NCBI GenBank assembly: GCA_020833345.1
Contig: JAJHQM010000003.1
Coordinates: forward strand, 1 to 59,381
Source of the DNA: Ignisphaera sp.
GTDB lineage: Archaea; Thermoproteota; Thermoprotei_A; Sulfolobales; Ignisphaeraceae
Length of the DNA: 59,381 bases
Direction: 5' to 3'
This document shows positions 42,976 through 52,844 of the stretch, in pieces. A model generated the notes under the pieces. It made no database searches. It was not told where the DNA came from and worked only from the letters and a program-made list of their open reading frames with translations. A program made the translations under genes and the position numbers. Every line of letters starts with the position of its first letter. Position 1 is the stretch's first letter.

Positions 42976-43275
42976 CTAATTACTTAATCCTCCATGCGTA
43001 ACCGGAACAAATACTATCTCATCAGAGTTTTCAACATATATTTCAATATAGGGATTGTCAAATACCTTAATATCAATGCCATTGATTAAAACTAGTACAT
43101 CTTCCTCAGTTACACACCCATCATTGCTTATTAATTTATGCAAACCCGAGTGTGCACCTAGTGCTAACTGTAAAAACTCACCCAATTTAATCTTATGACT
43201 TATCTGAACTTCCAAAGACCCTACCCCAACAACATCTTTTAAATGCCCTAGAAAAATCAGTTTTACTATGGGCAT
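42976..43275 (-). CDS. MoaD/ThiS-like ubiquitin-fold sulfur carrier
   Basis: About 99 residues with a beta-grasp pattern: VKLIFLGHLKDVVGVGSLEV, LGEFLQLAL, VLVLINGIDI, then SDEIVFVPVTHGG. The Gly-Gly that normally ends the protein is followed by three more residues (LSN). Family members are adenylated at the terminal Gly by an E1 such as the MoeB-like enzyme at 2090. The tail would have to be removed, or the protein does not work by thiocarboxylation. ATG 43275 is the start used. S17e and Cgi121 genes flank it on the same strand. Confidence 0.75.
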   Translation of the reverse strand: MPIVKLIFLGHLKDVVGVGSLEVQISHKIKLGEFLQLALGAHSGLHKLISNDGCVTEEDVLVLINGIDIKVFDNPYIEIYVENSDEIVFVPVTHGGLSN

Positions 43276-43315
43276 CACCTTAATACAATTGAATATTCAC
43301 AAGACGCGGAATAAT

Positions 43316-43537
43316 TTATGCAGATTGTTGTTGCAATGCCTCTTTACGCCTTCTTTCAATTTTTATTAAGTGTGTTATGTATCCTGCTATCTGATTCCTA
43401 AGCTTTTTTGAAGGCGTTTTAACATAATTCTTTACCTTTTCCTTATTATGTTGAAAGTCTTCTGTAAAATCATTTTGATATAATTGTAATAGTTTTCTTG
43501 CTGTTCTCTTAACTAAGCTTATTCTAACCTTACCCAT
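43316..43537 (-). CDS. rps17e: Small-subunit ribosomal protein S17e
   Basis: 73 residues beginning MGKVRISLVKRTARKLLQLY, the conserved S17e start, with FNHNKE-like DFQHNKEKVKNY and SKKLRNQIAGYITHLIK. A longer in-frame ATG at 43612 would add an unconserved extension, so ATG 43537 with AAGGTG upstream is the true start. It is the first gene of a likely operon with the MoaD-like and Cgi121-like genes. Confidence 0.95.
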   Translation of the reverse strand: MGKVRISLVKRTARKLLQLYQNDFTEDFQHNKEKVKNYVKTPSKKLRNQIAGYITHLIKIERRRKEALQQQSA

Positions 43538-43659
43538 GTTTAAACACCTTATTTCAATACTATGCTGACATAAATACACAATACACAAAAGCTTATTAAC
43601 ATAGATGCGCATTCAAAATAACAGTTGTTTAGTTTACTACCTGAATTTTTCATAAAAGC

Positions 43660-43667
43660 TTATATAG
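43660..43667 (+). promoter_or_regulatory. TATA box of the thermosome gene
   Basis: TTATATAG preceded by purine-rich AAAAGC (BRE-like) lies about 44 bp before the ATG at 43704, with a GAGGTG ribosome binding site at 43691-43696. This looks like a strong archaeal promoter. Confidence 0.65.
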
Positions 43668-43703
43668 AACCTCTTTAATACACAGTCCTAGAGGTGTAAT
43701 TTG

Positions 43704-45368
43704 ATGGCAGCAGCTCCTCAACCTGTATATGAGCCCACAGGAATACCTGTAATAATATTAAAAGAGGGAACTTCAAGAAGTGCTGGCAGGGATGCACTAA
43801 GAGCTAACATGATGGCGGCATTAACCATAGCAGAAATGTTAAAGACAACCTATGGCCCTAAGGGCATGGATAAAATGCTTGTTGACGCATTAGGTGATGT
43901 GACAATAACTAATGATGGGGCAACAATACTGGATAAAATGGACGTACAACACCCAGCTGCAAAAATGCTTGTACAAATAGCTAAGGGTCAAGATGAGGAG
44001 GCTGGTGACGGTACTAAAACAGCTGTTATATTTGCAGGAGAGCTATTAAAACGTGCTGAAGAACTTTTAGATAAAGGACTTCATCCAACAATCATAGTTT
44101 CAGGCTATAAACGTGCATTAGACTATGCAATACAGGTGGCTCATAGCATAGCAGAAAATGTCGATGTTGAGGCTCCTGATGCAGACATCATTCTAAAGAA
44201 AGCAGCTTTATCGGCTCTAACAAGTAAAGCTGTGCACGGTGCTCGAGAACACATTGCAGATCTTGTAGTAAAAGCTATTAGACAAATAGTCGAAAGGAGA
44301 GGTGACAGATGGGTTGCTGATTTAGACAATGTACAAATAATTAAAAAGAAGGGTGCAGGATTAGTTGACAGCATGCTCGTCTATGGTGTTGTTTTGGATA
44401 AGGAAGTTGTTCACCCAGCAATGCCTAGAAGAGTTGAGAATGCAAAAATAGCATTACTCGATGCACCTTTAGAAATAGAGAAACCCGAAATAGATGCAGA
44501 AATCAGGATTAGCGATCCACTTCAAATGCGGAAGTTTCTGGAAGAGAAGGAAAATATATTAAAAGACATGGTTGAGAAGATTACTAGCGTTGGTGCTAAT
44601 GTTGTAATTTGTCAAAAGGGTATTGATGATGTTGCTCAGCATTACCTAGCTAAGAAGGGTATTATGGCTGTAAGAAGAGTTAAGAGAAGCGACATGGAGA
44701 AACTTGAAAGAGCCGCTGGAGGAAGGATAGTTAGCAATATTGAAGACCTTTCAGAGAAGGATTTGGGTGAATGCACACTTGTTGAAGAAAGAAAAGTTGG
44801 CGAAGATAAAATGGTGTTTGTTGAAAAGTGTAAGAATCCAAGAGCTGTATCAATTGTACTGAGAGCAGGTTTAGAAAGACTAGTTGATGAGGCTGAAAGA
44901 AGTCTTAGAGACGCATTAAGTGCTGCAGCTGACGTCTTTAGGTTGCCTAAAATTGTTTACGGTGCTGGCGCTTTTGAAATGGAATTAGCAAAGTATGTTA
45001 GAGACTATGCAAATAAAGTAGGAGGAAAAGAAGGTTTAGCTGTAGAGGCTTTTGCTAAAGCTCTAGAAGGCATTGTAGAAACACTTATTGTAAATGCAGG
45101 TCTAGATCCTGTTGACATGTTAATGAAACTACGGGCTGCTCACATGAAAACTGATGGGAAGTGGGCTGGTATTGACGTATTTACAGGAAGTATTGTTGAC
45201 GCAAAACAACTTGGAGTAATAGAACCACTACTGGTAAAAGTATCGGCATTAAAAGCTGGTACGGAAGCAGCAACACTAATTCTAAGAATAGATGATGTTA
45301 TAGCTGCTGCTAAAAGGAAAGAAGAGGAAAAGAAGGAAGAGAAGAAGAGGGAAGAGGAAGAGAAGTAA
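43704..45368 (+). CDS. Thermosome subunit (group II chaperonin)
   Basis: ATP-driven folding chamber subunit of 554 residues. The equatorial domain has [21 protein letters not shown] and [15 protein letters not shown]; the apical domain includes the helical protrusion around [40 protein letters not shown] and GIDVFTG return to the equatorial domain. The tail is Lys/Glu-rich ([14 protein letters not shown]) instead of the Gly/Met-rich tail of many group II chaperonins. ATG 43704 is used; a TTG codon just before it is ignored. Other paralogues are expected elsewhere in the genome. Confidence 0.97.
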   Translation: MAAAPQPVYEPTGIPVIILKEGTSRSAGRDALRANMMAALTIAEMLKTTYGPKGMDKMLVDALGDVTITNDGATILDKMDVQHPAAKMLVQIAKGQDEEAGDGTKTAVIFAGELLKRAEELLDKGLHPTIIVSGYKRALDYAIQVAHSIAENVDVEAPDADIILKKAALSALTSKAVHGAREHIADLVVKAIRQIVERRGDRWVADLDNVQIIKKKGAGLVDSMLVYGVVLDKEVVHPAMPRRVENAKIALLDAPLEIEKPEIDAEIRISDPLQMRKFLEEKENILKDMVEKITSVGANVVICQKGIDDVAQHYLAKKGIMAVRRVKRSDMEKLERAAGGRIVSNIEDLSEKDLGECTLVEERKVGEDKMVFVEKCKNPRAVSIVLRAGLERLVDEAERSLRDALSAAADVFRLPKIVYGAGAFEMELAKYVRDYANKVGGKEGLAVEAFAKALEGIVETLIVNAGLDPVDMLMKLRAAHMKTDGKWAGIDVFTGSIVDAKQLGVIEPLLVKVSALKAGTEAATLILRIDDVIAAAKRKEEEKKEEKKREEEEK

Positions 45369-45373
45369 CTAGC

Positions 45374-46972
45374 CTAAATTATTCCAATTTTTACCAAAAC
45401 AGGTTCTGCAAGTTCTGGTATAATGATAAGTGCTTCGCCAGGTTTTAAAGAAGAAATAACCTTTTTGTATTCTCTTTTTAATACTAGTAGACCTAGCATT
45501 GTTTTAACATCTATGGTGGATTTTAAAGTGTGAACTATTTTTGTATTTGTATTCTTTAAAATGACAGGCGCTAGAGAGGAAGGAGATTGTGTAACTATAA
45601 TAAATCCTATACCCCACTTTCGCACTTCCGCAATTAGATTAGAAACAGGGTTGTCTTTTGTAAAGACATTGTGAGCTTCATCAACTATTATCACCAAAGG
45701 CCTTGCAACTTCACTGTGTTGCGCTTTCAATGCAGCAGTCTTTATTGCTATAGAAACAAAAACTCGCTTTACTCGTGTATTAGGAATGGAGGATACATCA
45801 AATATCATGATTTCTCCGTTTCTTACATGTAACTCTCTTACATCACCCCACTTCACCTTGAGGTAATCAGTAGAAAGCACCTTTAGCTTTCTAACTAAGG
45901 CTTCTCTGGATTCAGCAATCCATCTTGCAGTCAACGGAGTATTTTGAATTATGTCAATTAATGCGTCAATTTCATATAGGTTGATCATCTTTTTATGCAA
46001 TAGCTCTTTCATAGCCTCTTCCAATATGTGCGCTTGGGGAGGGGTGAGCTCCAAGGTGCTTTCTAAAATTTCTATAAATGCTAGTGGTTCGTGCTCAATA
46101 ATGCTTTTCATGTTTAGAAACTCAGGTACTATCCCTTCCACAGGGTTTGTGTAAGTAACATTATGAAGGCCCTTTAAGAGCTCCCTATACTCTCCATGCC
46201 AATCCGCTATGAAAACTGCAGCACCTTCCCTTGAAACTTCACGGGCAATAATTGATGCTGTAGTTGATTTTCCACTACCAGTAGCTCCCACTATTAAAAC
46301 ATGTTTTTGAATATGCTCCTGCCTTAGCTTTGCAATTATTCTTGTTGATTGAATCACACCTAATTTTATGCCTCCCTCTTTAAACACCGAAAGTAAATAA
46401 TCATATTTGCTTGCATCTACATTTGGATAGCCCCATTCAAAAGATAATGGATGAGGCAGTTGCATATTGCGCTTTTCATTAACCCTTATTCTCTTTGAGA
46501 ATGTTGTGAAAAGCCATGATAATGGATTATGATGTGACTGCCCATGAAAACAGCGCTTCATTACTGCCATTGCATTTTCTGGTTTTTCCTTCTTGCACAT
46601 AACAAGATTGTTTGTGAGGCTACTAATTAATGAACAAAGAATTTCAGACTCCCTTAGTACCAAGTTCTTGTCTTCTGACAGTATTATCAAGTGCGATGTA
46701 ACACTATCTGCACTTATGCAACTCATTAAAAAATACTTTTGCTCTGTTTCCATAGCTCTATTGATTATTGACTCTACAACCTTTACTTCTGGGTTTTCAT
46801 CTTTGATGTCTTCAACTCCTTTGTTAACATATTTTAGTGTAATAAGGATTCCATATACTATATCTGGATCTGACGATGTAGAGGACTGGATTTTATACCT
46901 TAAAACTTCCTCATGATTTTCAATAAGTATTGCTATGCTACTACTTTTATCGTGAAGCACTCTTAATCCCAT
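45374..46972 (-). CDS. HerA-like ATPase (DUF87)
   Basis: 532 residues. The ~190-residue N-terminal region is family-specific. The P-loop is HVLIVGATGSGKSTTASIIARE, Walker B is PLVIIVDEAHNVFTK, and the motif FIIVTQSPSSLAPVILKNTNTKIVH with its conserved Gln/Ser and Arg-finger-like region is typical of HerA/FtsK-type hexameric translocases. No NurA nuclease is adjacent, and the N-terminus differs from canonical HerA HAS-barrel proteins, so I call it a paralogue. It may pump DNA or remodel nucleoprotein. It converges on the thermosome gene. Confidence 0.85.
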   Translation of the reverse strand: MGLRVLHDKSSSIAILIENHEEVLRYKIQSSTSSDPDIVYGILITLKYVNKGVEDIKDENPEVKVVESIINRAMETEQKYFLMSCISADSVTSHLIILSEDKNLVLRESEILCSLISSLTNNLVMCKKEKPENAMAVMKRCFHGQSHHNPLSWLFTTFSKRIRVNEKRNMQLPHPLSFEWGYPNVDASKYDYLLSVFKEGGIKLGVIQSTRIIAKLRQEHIQKHVLIVGATGSGKSTTASIIAREVSREGAAVFIADWHGEYRELLKGLHNVTYTNPVEGIVPEFLNMKSIIEHEPLAFIEILESTLELTPPQAHILEEAMKELLHKKMINLYEIDALIDIIQNTPLTARWIAESREALVRKLKVLSTDYLKVKWGDVRELHVRNGEIMIFDVSSIPNTRVKRVFVSIAIKTAALKAQHSEVARPLVIIVDEAHNVFTKDNPVSNLIAEVRKWGIGFIIVTQSPSSLAPVILKNTNTKIVHTLKSTIDVKTMLGLLVLKREYKKVISSLKPGEALIIIPELAEPVLVKIGII

Positions 46973-46995
46973 TTAAGTATAGGTAATATATAATG

Positions 46996-48652
46996 TTATT
47001 TAGTTATGAAGTTGCAATTAGTGAAAGCAGAAGAGATAATATTAGGAACACTTTTTCCATTGTAAGAACCTAAATTGCACTGTAACGTTATGATTTTAAC
47101 ACTTCTTTGAACTTTGGATGCACTTAGGCTTCTAATTAATTTGCTAATTAGCTTTTGCTGCCATGGTGCTTCAACACACCATGCTATTGCTATGAAGGAG
47201 TCTTTTTTAAGTAATAGTATTGATTCAAAGATTAGATACGCTAAGTCTTCAATAATTTCGTCTGTTATTTCTACACCAAACTCAAATTGAGAATATGGAA
47301 ATACAAATAATAATTCTTGAGGTACGACACCAATTATTGGATAATAGACATATACTTTTGTGAAATCCAATTCCTCATTCATTTGCTTTAAAACGCTTCC
47401 TATAAAATTATTGAGGAGAATTTTATCTTTATAAACATAAGGTATAAATACAATATTGCTTTTATTGCACATATGTATTTTTGACAAGATTTTTCTTCGA
47501 GGAATTTGCACTCTCGGGTTATATACGGAATAATGTGATATTAGCAGTACAGCCTTAACACCTGGTTTTGAATATGAGGTATGTTTATAAAGATATTCAA
47601 GATACTTGAGAAGTGCTTTAAAAGCACTTTTTGTTGCAGGATGCAAGTAAGCTTTAATTTCAAGGTACTCCCAAAACCTCCCCTCTTTTATTGCTTGCTT
47701 AACTTCATTCACTTCTTCCCTTATAACATACAGATTATGCTTAGAGAGATGTTTTATTCTTTCGTCTTTAGGCATTTCTAAGAGCTCCTTGGGAGAATGT
47801 TTTGAGCATATTGGGCAAGAACATGGAAAGTATTCAAGTTCACTAAGCCTATACGTTCCTTTTCGTGAAATGTACCTATCATCTTTAGCATAAAGAATGT
47901 AACTAGCAGAATCAAAGAGATCTACTCCTAATGCTACTGCAAAGGGTATTAATAGAGGGTGCCCAGCACCAAAAAGATGTAATGGTGCGCTGAACGGTAT
48001 TGTTGATCTTGCTGCAAATATCATGTCAATTACTTTATCAAATAAATATTGTTCTAATAAAGTTGTAGGACTTCCTAATGCAAATATGCTAAACCCATTA
48101 TAGAAGAGCTCCACAGACTTTTGCGCAAACTCTTTTACAACATCTACATAGACTCCCCCCTGGATCGGTAAAACCCATAAAATCTCTTGACACTGATTTG
48201 TAGTTATTATTTCAAGAGCTTTCTGCGCTCTATTGTATGTTTCTAGAGCACTGCTAAATGCTTCATCATAGGTAACGGTATATGGCGTAGGTATATCTAA
48301 TATAACCCCAATGTCTGTCTTTATTTTGCATTGATATTTCACTATTTCCTCATTACTCACATCTATTTTACCATACTTGAGTATTTGGTATGCTCCAGAA
48401 TCTGTCATTATAACTCCATTGAACTTCAAATATTCATGCACATCATCATAAATACCGACATTCTTCTTTAGCAAATATGCATTGGTTATTATTCCCTTAA
48501 ACCCCATCTCAATTAATTCATCAAGTTTTACATACTGATCTCTAAGTGTAGGATCTATTACAGGAAAAAGGTATGGTGTTTCAATGTGTCCGGATTTAGT
48601 CTTAAGCTTTCCTATTCTGCCAGCAAGGTCTTGGTCTTTTATCTCGAAACAA
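46996..48652 (-). CDS. tgtA: Archaeosine tRNA-guanine transglycosylase TgtA, start out of frame
   Basis: Exchanges G15 in the tRNA D-loop for preQ0, the first step to archaeosine. MTDSGAYQILKYGKIDV holds the nucleophilic Asp, LWVLPIQGG and PLHLFGAGHPLL line the base pocket, and CSCPICSKH is the zinc site. The first ATG (48507) misses ~47 conserved residues. The frame continues upstream as FEIKDQDLAGRIGKLKTKSG, a classic TgtA N-terminus, up to the Lsm stop codon, without a normal start. A TTG at 48652 after a GGAGGG site would fit if a T3 run (48647-48649) had two T. About 550 residues. No PUA domain is present; one is encoded separately at 50441. Confidence 0.88.
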
Positions 48653-48654
48653 TT

Positions 48655-49092
48655 TTACCCTCCTTTTTTCTTACTCTCTACATACTCTACAAAGAGTTCA
48701 TAAATCTTTTGGGCTAAGCTACCTGAGCCTTCTACGCCTGCTTCACTAACCTTTATCCTGTCATAAACAACAACTATATTAGCATCATGAAGTACCTTCA
48801 CAACATCAGGCCTAAGACCAAGTTTTGACAGCACTAAGGAAGCAAACTCCTCAGCACTAAATAGGGGCTGCTCTTGAATAATTATTTCAGAAACCCTTGA
48901 ACCATGCACTATAACCCTATGGTATTTAGCTCCATCATTACTTTCAGCATCTCCAAGCACAACATGAAGAGAGTTCTGATCAAATGATAAAAGCTTCCCT
49001 GTATATGTTTTACCATCAACCAACCTAACCATAACCTTCTTGTCAATAGCTTTAGCTAGCTCCCCAACAATACTTCTTGCTGTATGACTCAT
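48655..49092 (-). CDS. Lsm/Sm-like archaeal protein with C-terminal extension (SmAP3-like)
   Basis: 145 residues. Residues 8-75 form an Sm fold: LAKAIDKKVMVRLVDGKTYTGKLLSFDQNSLHVVLGD with the Sm1 Gly, and RVIVHGSRVSEIII as Sm2 with the I-V-x-G-S pattern. The C-terminal ~70 residues (from PLFSAEEFASLVLSKLGLRPDVVKVL) resemble the extra domain of SmAP3 from Pyrobaculum. It probably forms a ring on U-rich RNA. Its stop codon is directly followed by the tgtA reading frame, implying coupling. Confidence 0.9.
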   Translation of the reverse strand: MSHTARSIVGELAKAIDKKVMVRLVDGKTYTGKLLSFDQNSLHVVLGDAESNDGAKYHRVIVHGSRVSEIIIQEQPLFSAEEFASLVLSKLGLRPDVVKVLHDANIVVVYDRIKVSEAGVEGSGSLAQKIYELFVEYVESKKKGG

Positions 49093-49249
49093 ACTATTTC
49101 ACCGCACCTTTTGATAATAAAATTATGAATAAAAGCTTTTTATTCATAGTTAAACATTAATTAAAAGCCGAAGTACACATCATATAATGAATAAGGTCGT
49201 GCTGTTCTTATTTCTATAAGCTCTAGTATCATGAAAACTTTGATGAAGC

Positions 49250-49258
49250 TTATAAAAG
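49250..49258 (+). promoter_or_regulatory. TATA box of the rpo8 gene
   Basis: CTTATAAAA lies about 52 bp before the ATG at 49302; a GGTGAGGT ribosome binding site lies just upstream of the start. Confidence 0.55.
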
Positions 49259-49301
49259 CTCTTTAACACCCTTCCAGTTAGGTATGGTGAGGTAGCAATT
49301 T

Positions 49302-49667
49302 ATGAGTATAGAATTAACGTGTAGTGTAGAGGCGGTAAAAGACTCATATATACCAGAAGTCAAGATTTTGGAAATGAATTGTAGAGATAATGTTAAAATT
49401 AGAATGGATATTCATAGAAAGGTAAACATATTCAAAACCCAAGATAATGTACTATTTGCAGTTTCAAAAACTATACCACAATACGTTGAAGGAAAGGATT
49501 TTGTAGCACACGGATATATTATCTCTAAGAGAATAGAAGATAGTAATATAGCTATGTATATAAGTCTGTGGGGTTTTCTAGTAATACTAACATTGCAAAA
49601 TGAAGAAAAAATTAGAAGTTTTAATGTAATGGATAAAGTGTATGTAAAAATTTCGCATACCACTTAA
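49302..49667 (+). CDS. rpoG: RNA polymerase subunit Rpo8 (RpoG, Rpb8 homologue)
   Basis: 121 residues. The sequence shows a short OB-like beta barrel with the conserved YISLWGFLVILTL strand near residues 86-98 and ILEMNCRDNVKIRMDIHRKV near the start, as in crenarchaeal Rpo8. The subunit is found in Crenarchaeota, Korarchaeota and eukaryotes but not Euryarchaeota, so it is a strong taxonomic marker here. It is a single-gene unit in the spacer between two minus-strand operons. Confidence 0.88.
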   Translation: MSIELTCSVEAVKDSYIPEVKILEMNCRDNVKIRMDIHRKVNIFKTQDNVLFAVSKTIPQYVEGKDFVAHGYIISKRIEDSNIAMYISLWGFLVILTLQNEEKIRSFNVMDKVYVKISHTT

Positions 49668-49710
49668 TTAAATACTATAAATGATTTGCTAAGTTCTAAC
49701 GCTAATGAAG

Positions 49711-50448
49711 TTAAGTGTGCATTAAACTCTCTTTTCTTTCCATACCCAGCAAAGCTTCCTGTATATTCTTCTCAAGCTCTTCAACTTTTTCTGCATATCT
49801 CATTAGCTCATCAACATCAATGCTCAGATTTAATATGTTACTTAGTATCTTTACAGCTATAGCTGCAGCTCTATGGTCAATGCTTTCAGGCTCGGTATAT
49901 GGGAATATTGCTATTGCAGGAATATTTTTGTGTTCAAGTTCTAATAATAAGGCTGCAAGCGGACCTACAATATATGCTCCTTTAACAAAGTATAAACCAG
50001 AAACCTCTAAGCTACCTGCCGCACTAGTTTTTACCCATCTAAACTCTTCATTTCCTTCACGAAAACGCATATCAAGCCCTCCAATAAGATATACCTCTCG
50101 GATGTTTAAATTATTAATGAGGTCTAGTATGGACCTTACAAAGCTTGGTAAATATTTCTTATCAGGATTAACCCTATTAAGCAAAACAAGTATGTTAGTT
50201 CCATTCACATTCCCATAAAATATCTCGTGTGGCATGCTAAACCCATAGTCTTCAACTGATGTAAAGTCTGGTATTGTGGGAGGCAATATGTGACCTAACA
50301 GTTTCATATTTAGCTTTGCAATAATATATCGTGTAGTTATGTACCCTACACTACCAAAGCCTTGAAACCCCGTAATGAAAACACTTCTGCTATTCTTTGC
50401 CACAGCATCTTTATTAAGCAGCTTTAGTTTGTATTTACGTTTACTCAT
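49711..50448 (-). CDS. PAC2-family (proteasome assembly chaperone-like) protein
   Basis: 245 residues. FITGFQGFGSVGYITTRYIIAKLNMKLLGHI, followed by LIGGLDMRF and GLYFVKGAYIVGPLAALLLELEHKNIPAIAIFPYTEPESIDHRAAAIAVKIL, is the PAC2/PbaB pattern. Archaeal PAC2 proteins have been linked to proteasome assembly, and this gene is two genes downstream of PAN, which supports such a role. The C-terminal helix (KVEELEKNIQEALLGMERK) is typical. It overlaps the PUA gene by 8 bp. Confidence 0.88.
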   Translation of the reverse strand: MSKRKYKLKLLNKDAVAKNSRSVFITGFQGFGSVGYITTRYIIAKLNMKLLGHILPPTIPDFTSVEDYGFSMPHEIFYGNVNGTNILVLLNRVNPDKKYLPSFVRSILDLINNLNIREVYLIGGLDMRFREGNEEFRWVKTSAAGSLEVSGLYFVKGAYIVGPLAALLLELEHKNIPAIAIFPYTEPESIDHRAAAIAVKILSNILNLSIDVDELMRYAEKVEELEKNIQEALLGMERKESLMHT

Positions 50449-50950
50449 TATTTTTCACCTTCTCCCTTATTTGAACAGCAGGCCCTCTCAATGCTGTAAT
50501 TATTGCATCATAGCTAATAAGCGCTTTACCGACTCCAATTAATTTATTATCCTCATTCACTATAAGTACTTCATCGTATGGCTTTATATTTTCATCTCCC
50601 TCTAATACATGTCTAGAAAATACTGTATGTCCTTTTAAAATATCCTCAACAACTTCATTAATGACGACAATGCGATGCTTTGGATATGGTATAACCCTAT
50701 GCAAAAGTTTTGCCATGTTAATACGTGGTATTAGTCTAAAGTCAGAGGCCCTTATAAATGCTAACACTTCATCTCCGTATGCTATGGCCCTCAGCCTTCC
50801 TGTTCCTCTTGAATAACATAGTTTAAGGTTAAGCAGGTTTAAGTCTTTAAAAATTAAATGCGCATCATTACCATAGAAATAATCTATAAGCTCTATTAAG
50901 AAGTCCAGGTCTTCAGGCTTTACGTTTTTACACAAATATTGTTGTACCAT
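50441..50950 (-). CDS. PUA-domain RNA-binding protein (possible separate TgtA C-terminal part)
   Basis: 169 residues. The N-terminal half (LDFLIELIDYFYGNDAHLIF) resembles the small domain before the PUA in archaeosine transglycosylases. The second half is a PUA fold: HRIVVINEVVEDILKGHTVFSRHVLEGDENIKPYDEVLIVNEDNKLIGVGKALIS. In many Crenarchaeota TgtA is split into catalytic and PUA polypeptides, and the TgtA here lacks a PUA. I therefore suggest it is the PUA partner, though a ribosome-biogenesis PUA protein is possible. It lies between the PAN and PAC2 genes in one operon. Confidence 0.75.
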   Translation of the reverse strand: MVQQYLCKNVKPEDLDFLIELIDYFYGNDAHLIFKDLNLLNLKLCYSRGTGRLRAIAYGDEVLAFIRASDFRLIPRINMAKLLHRVIPYPKHRIVVINEVVEDILKGHTVFSRHVLEGDENIKPYDEVLIVNEDNKLIGVGKALISYDAIITALRGPAVQIREKVKNNE

Positions 50951-50982
50951 ATTGTGGCCATCATGTTCAGTACTAAGCCTAT

Positions 50983-52170
50983 TTAAAGGTGATATTCCAT
51001 TAGATTTGCGCTTTTAAAGGCTTGTCCTTCAGTAACGTAAGGTCTGAATCTCCTCTTCAATACTTTATCAATAGCATAAATAAAGTCCTTCCTTTCAACT
51101 ATTGACTTACCATGTTTAATAGCATGTAATGCAGCTTCTGTACATACAAACCTTATATCAGCACCTGTAGCCCCTTCTGTTAGTTTAGCTAGCTCTATTA
51201 AATCCACATCACTTGACAAAGGCATTTTCCTTGTATGAATCTTTAGTATTTCATATCTCCCTCTAAGATTGGGCAAAGGTATCTCAATTATTTTATCAAA
51301 TCTTCCAGGTCTTAAAATAGCCGGGTCCAGAATATCTATTCTGTTTGTTGTGGCAATCACTTTTACATTATCTAAAGGATCAAACCCGTCTAGCTCTGCT
51401 AATAGCTGCGTTAAGGTTCTATGAATTTCTCTTTCACCACTAGTACCTACATCAAGGCGCTTTGCAGCTATTGCATCAATCTCATCGATTAATATTATTG
51501 ATGGAGCCTTCTTCTTAGCTATGGCAAAAACCTCCTTAACTAACCTAGCCCCTTCACCAATGAATTTTTGAGCTAATTCGGATGCCACGAGCTTAATAAA
51601 AGTTGCATTACTCTCCCGCGCTACAGCCTTAGCTAATAGAGTCTTTCCACAACCCGGAGGACCGTAAAGCAGCACTCCCTTTGGGGGTTGCACGCCTATC
51701 ATTCTGAATATAAACGCATTTTTAAGAGGTAACTCTACCACCTCCCTCAGCTCTTCTACCTGTTCCTCTAACCCACCGATATCATTGTACGTTACATCAG
51801 GTTTTTCAATAACTTCAAATGCTCTAACCTGAGGATCCTCCATTCTTGGCAATACCTCTATTATGGCTGATCCTCTTTGATTTAAGGCTACAGAAGTACC
51901 AGGTTTCAACTTAGATTTATCTATGGTTTCCAGCACGTTTACAACGAGAATAGGTCCTGAAGAACTTTTAACAAGGGCTCTGCCATCAGGTAATAAGTCT
52001 ATCAATGTCGCTTCAACAAGTGGTGGTGCTGTAAGTTTTTCTATTTGTGACTTATAATACTCTAGCTCTTCTTTGTATTTCAATAGTAGCTCCCTCAGCG
52101 TTGAGACATCTGCTGTAAGAACATCAATAATGCTATCACTCTCTTTGCTAACACTGTTCTCATACTCCAT
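50983..52170 (-). CDS. pan: Proteasome-activating nucleotidase (PAN)
   Basis: AAA+ unfoldase that feeds the 20S proteasome. A coiled coil (~18-45) and OB domain ([22 protein letters not shown]) precede the ATPase with [28 protein letters not shown], pore loop FIGEGARLV and [20 protein letters not shown]. The C-terminus ends in MEYHL. The Tyr is third from the end, so the standard HbYX gate-opening tail (hydrophobic-Tyr-any at the very end) is absent. It heads an operon with a PUA protein and a PAC2 protein. Confidence 0.94.
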   Translation of the reverse strand: MEYENSVSKESDSIIDVLTADVSTLRELLLKYKEELEYYKSQIEKLTAPPLVEATLIDLLPDGRALVKSSSGPILVVNVLETIDKSKLKPGTSVALNQRGSAIIEVLPRMEDPQVRAFEVIEKPDVTYNDIGGLEEQVEELREVVELPLKNAFIFRMIGVQPPKGVLLYGPPGCGKTLLAKAVARESNATFIKLVASELAQKFIGEGARLVKEVFAIAKKKAPSIILIDEIDAIAAKRLDVGTSGEREIHRTLTQLLAELDGFDPLDNVKVIATTNRIDILDPAILRPGRFDKIIEIPLPNLRGRYEILKIHTRKMPLSSDVDLIELAKLTEGATGADIRFVCTEAALHAIKHGKSIVERKDFIYAIDKVLKRRFRPYVTEGQAFKSANLMEYHL

Positions 52171-52268
52171 AATGCTTCACACTTCCACAATACACATATA
52201 ATTGTGAAGCAAAACTAAAAACATTTTTTCTAAATATTGTATAATCTTTAGCTTGGGTGTAACGAGTT

Positions 52269-52844
52269 TTGACAGAAAATAGCATTACAAAGTACTGCGA
52301 AATCTGCGGAATGCCAGTAACTGCCAATAAGGTTCACAGAGTTTTAATAGACAAAGCAACACTCACGGTATGTGATCACTGTTTTAACAAACTTACTTTA
52401 GGTAAGGCAAAGGCTCATGCTACAGGTAGTGCTCCGGGTTGCCAATCTAAGTTGTTAAGCACAAGTACTATAAAGCCTCAAAACACGGTTGCCACGAGGA
52501 ATATACAACATCAGAAAAAGCAGAGTAGTACTAGTCAACGTAATTTAAATGCTTATGAACGGTTTGAGCTCGTCGATGATTATGCTGAAAGAATTAAGAA
52601 AGCTCGTGAAGCTTTAGGATGGAGCCAAGCTACATTAGCAGCTAAGGCTAAAGTCAGTGAAAATATTGTTAAGAGAATTGAAGGGGGAAAGCTTAGGCCT
52701 ACTCATGACCTAGCAAAGAAACTTGAAGACATTCTCAATATAAGACTTTTAGTGCCTGTTATTGAGGAAAGTATTAGTGGAAAAAAGAAGAGTGTTTCTA
52801 AGGAGGTCACGTTAGGAGAGATAGTAAATTTGAAGGAAGAATGA
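52269..52844 (+). CDS. Archaeal multiprotein bridging factor 1 (aMBF1)
   Basis: 191 residues. An N-terminal zinc ribbon (YCEICGMPV ... CDHCFNKL) is followed by a low-complexity linker rich in Ser, Gln and Thr, then a Cro-like HTH (YAERIKKAREALGWSQATLAAKAKVSENIVKRIEGGKLRPTHDLAKKLEDIL). This layout defines archaeal MBF1, which associates with ribosomes. The start is TTG 52269. The stop TGA overlaps the ATG (52844) expected to start HflX. Confidence 0.92.
   Translation: MTENSITKYCEICGMPVTANKVHRVLIDKATLTVCDHCFNKLTLGKAKAHATGSAPGCQSKLLSTSTIKPQNTVATRNIQHQKKQSSTSQRNLNAYERFELVDDYAERIKKAREALGWSQATLAAKAKVSENIVKRIEGGKLRPTHDLAKKLEDILNIRLLVPVIEESISGKKKSVSKEVTLGEIVNLKEE

Noticed and set aside
43538-43612. 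25-residue N-terminal extension of S17e
   Set aside because: S17e proteins start at MGKVR; the extension overlaps the probable promoter region.
45300-45368. Glu/Lys-rich end of the thermosome gene as a separate repeat element
   Set aside because: It is the ordinary charged tail of the chaperonin subunit read in frame.
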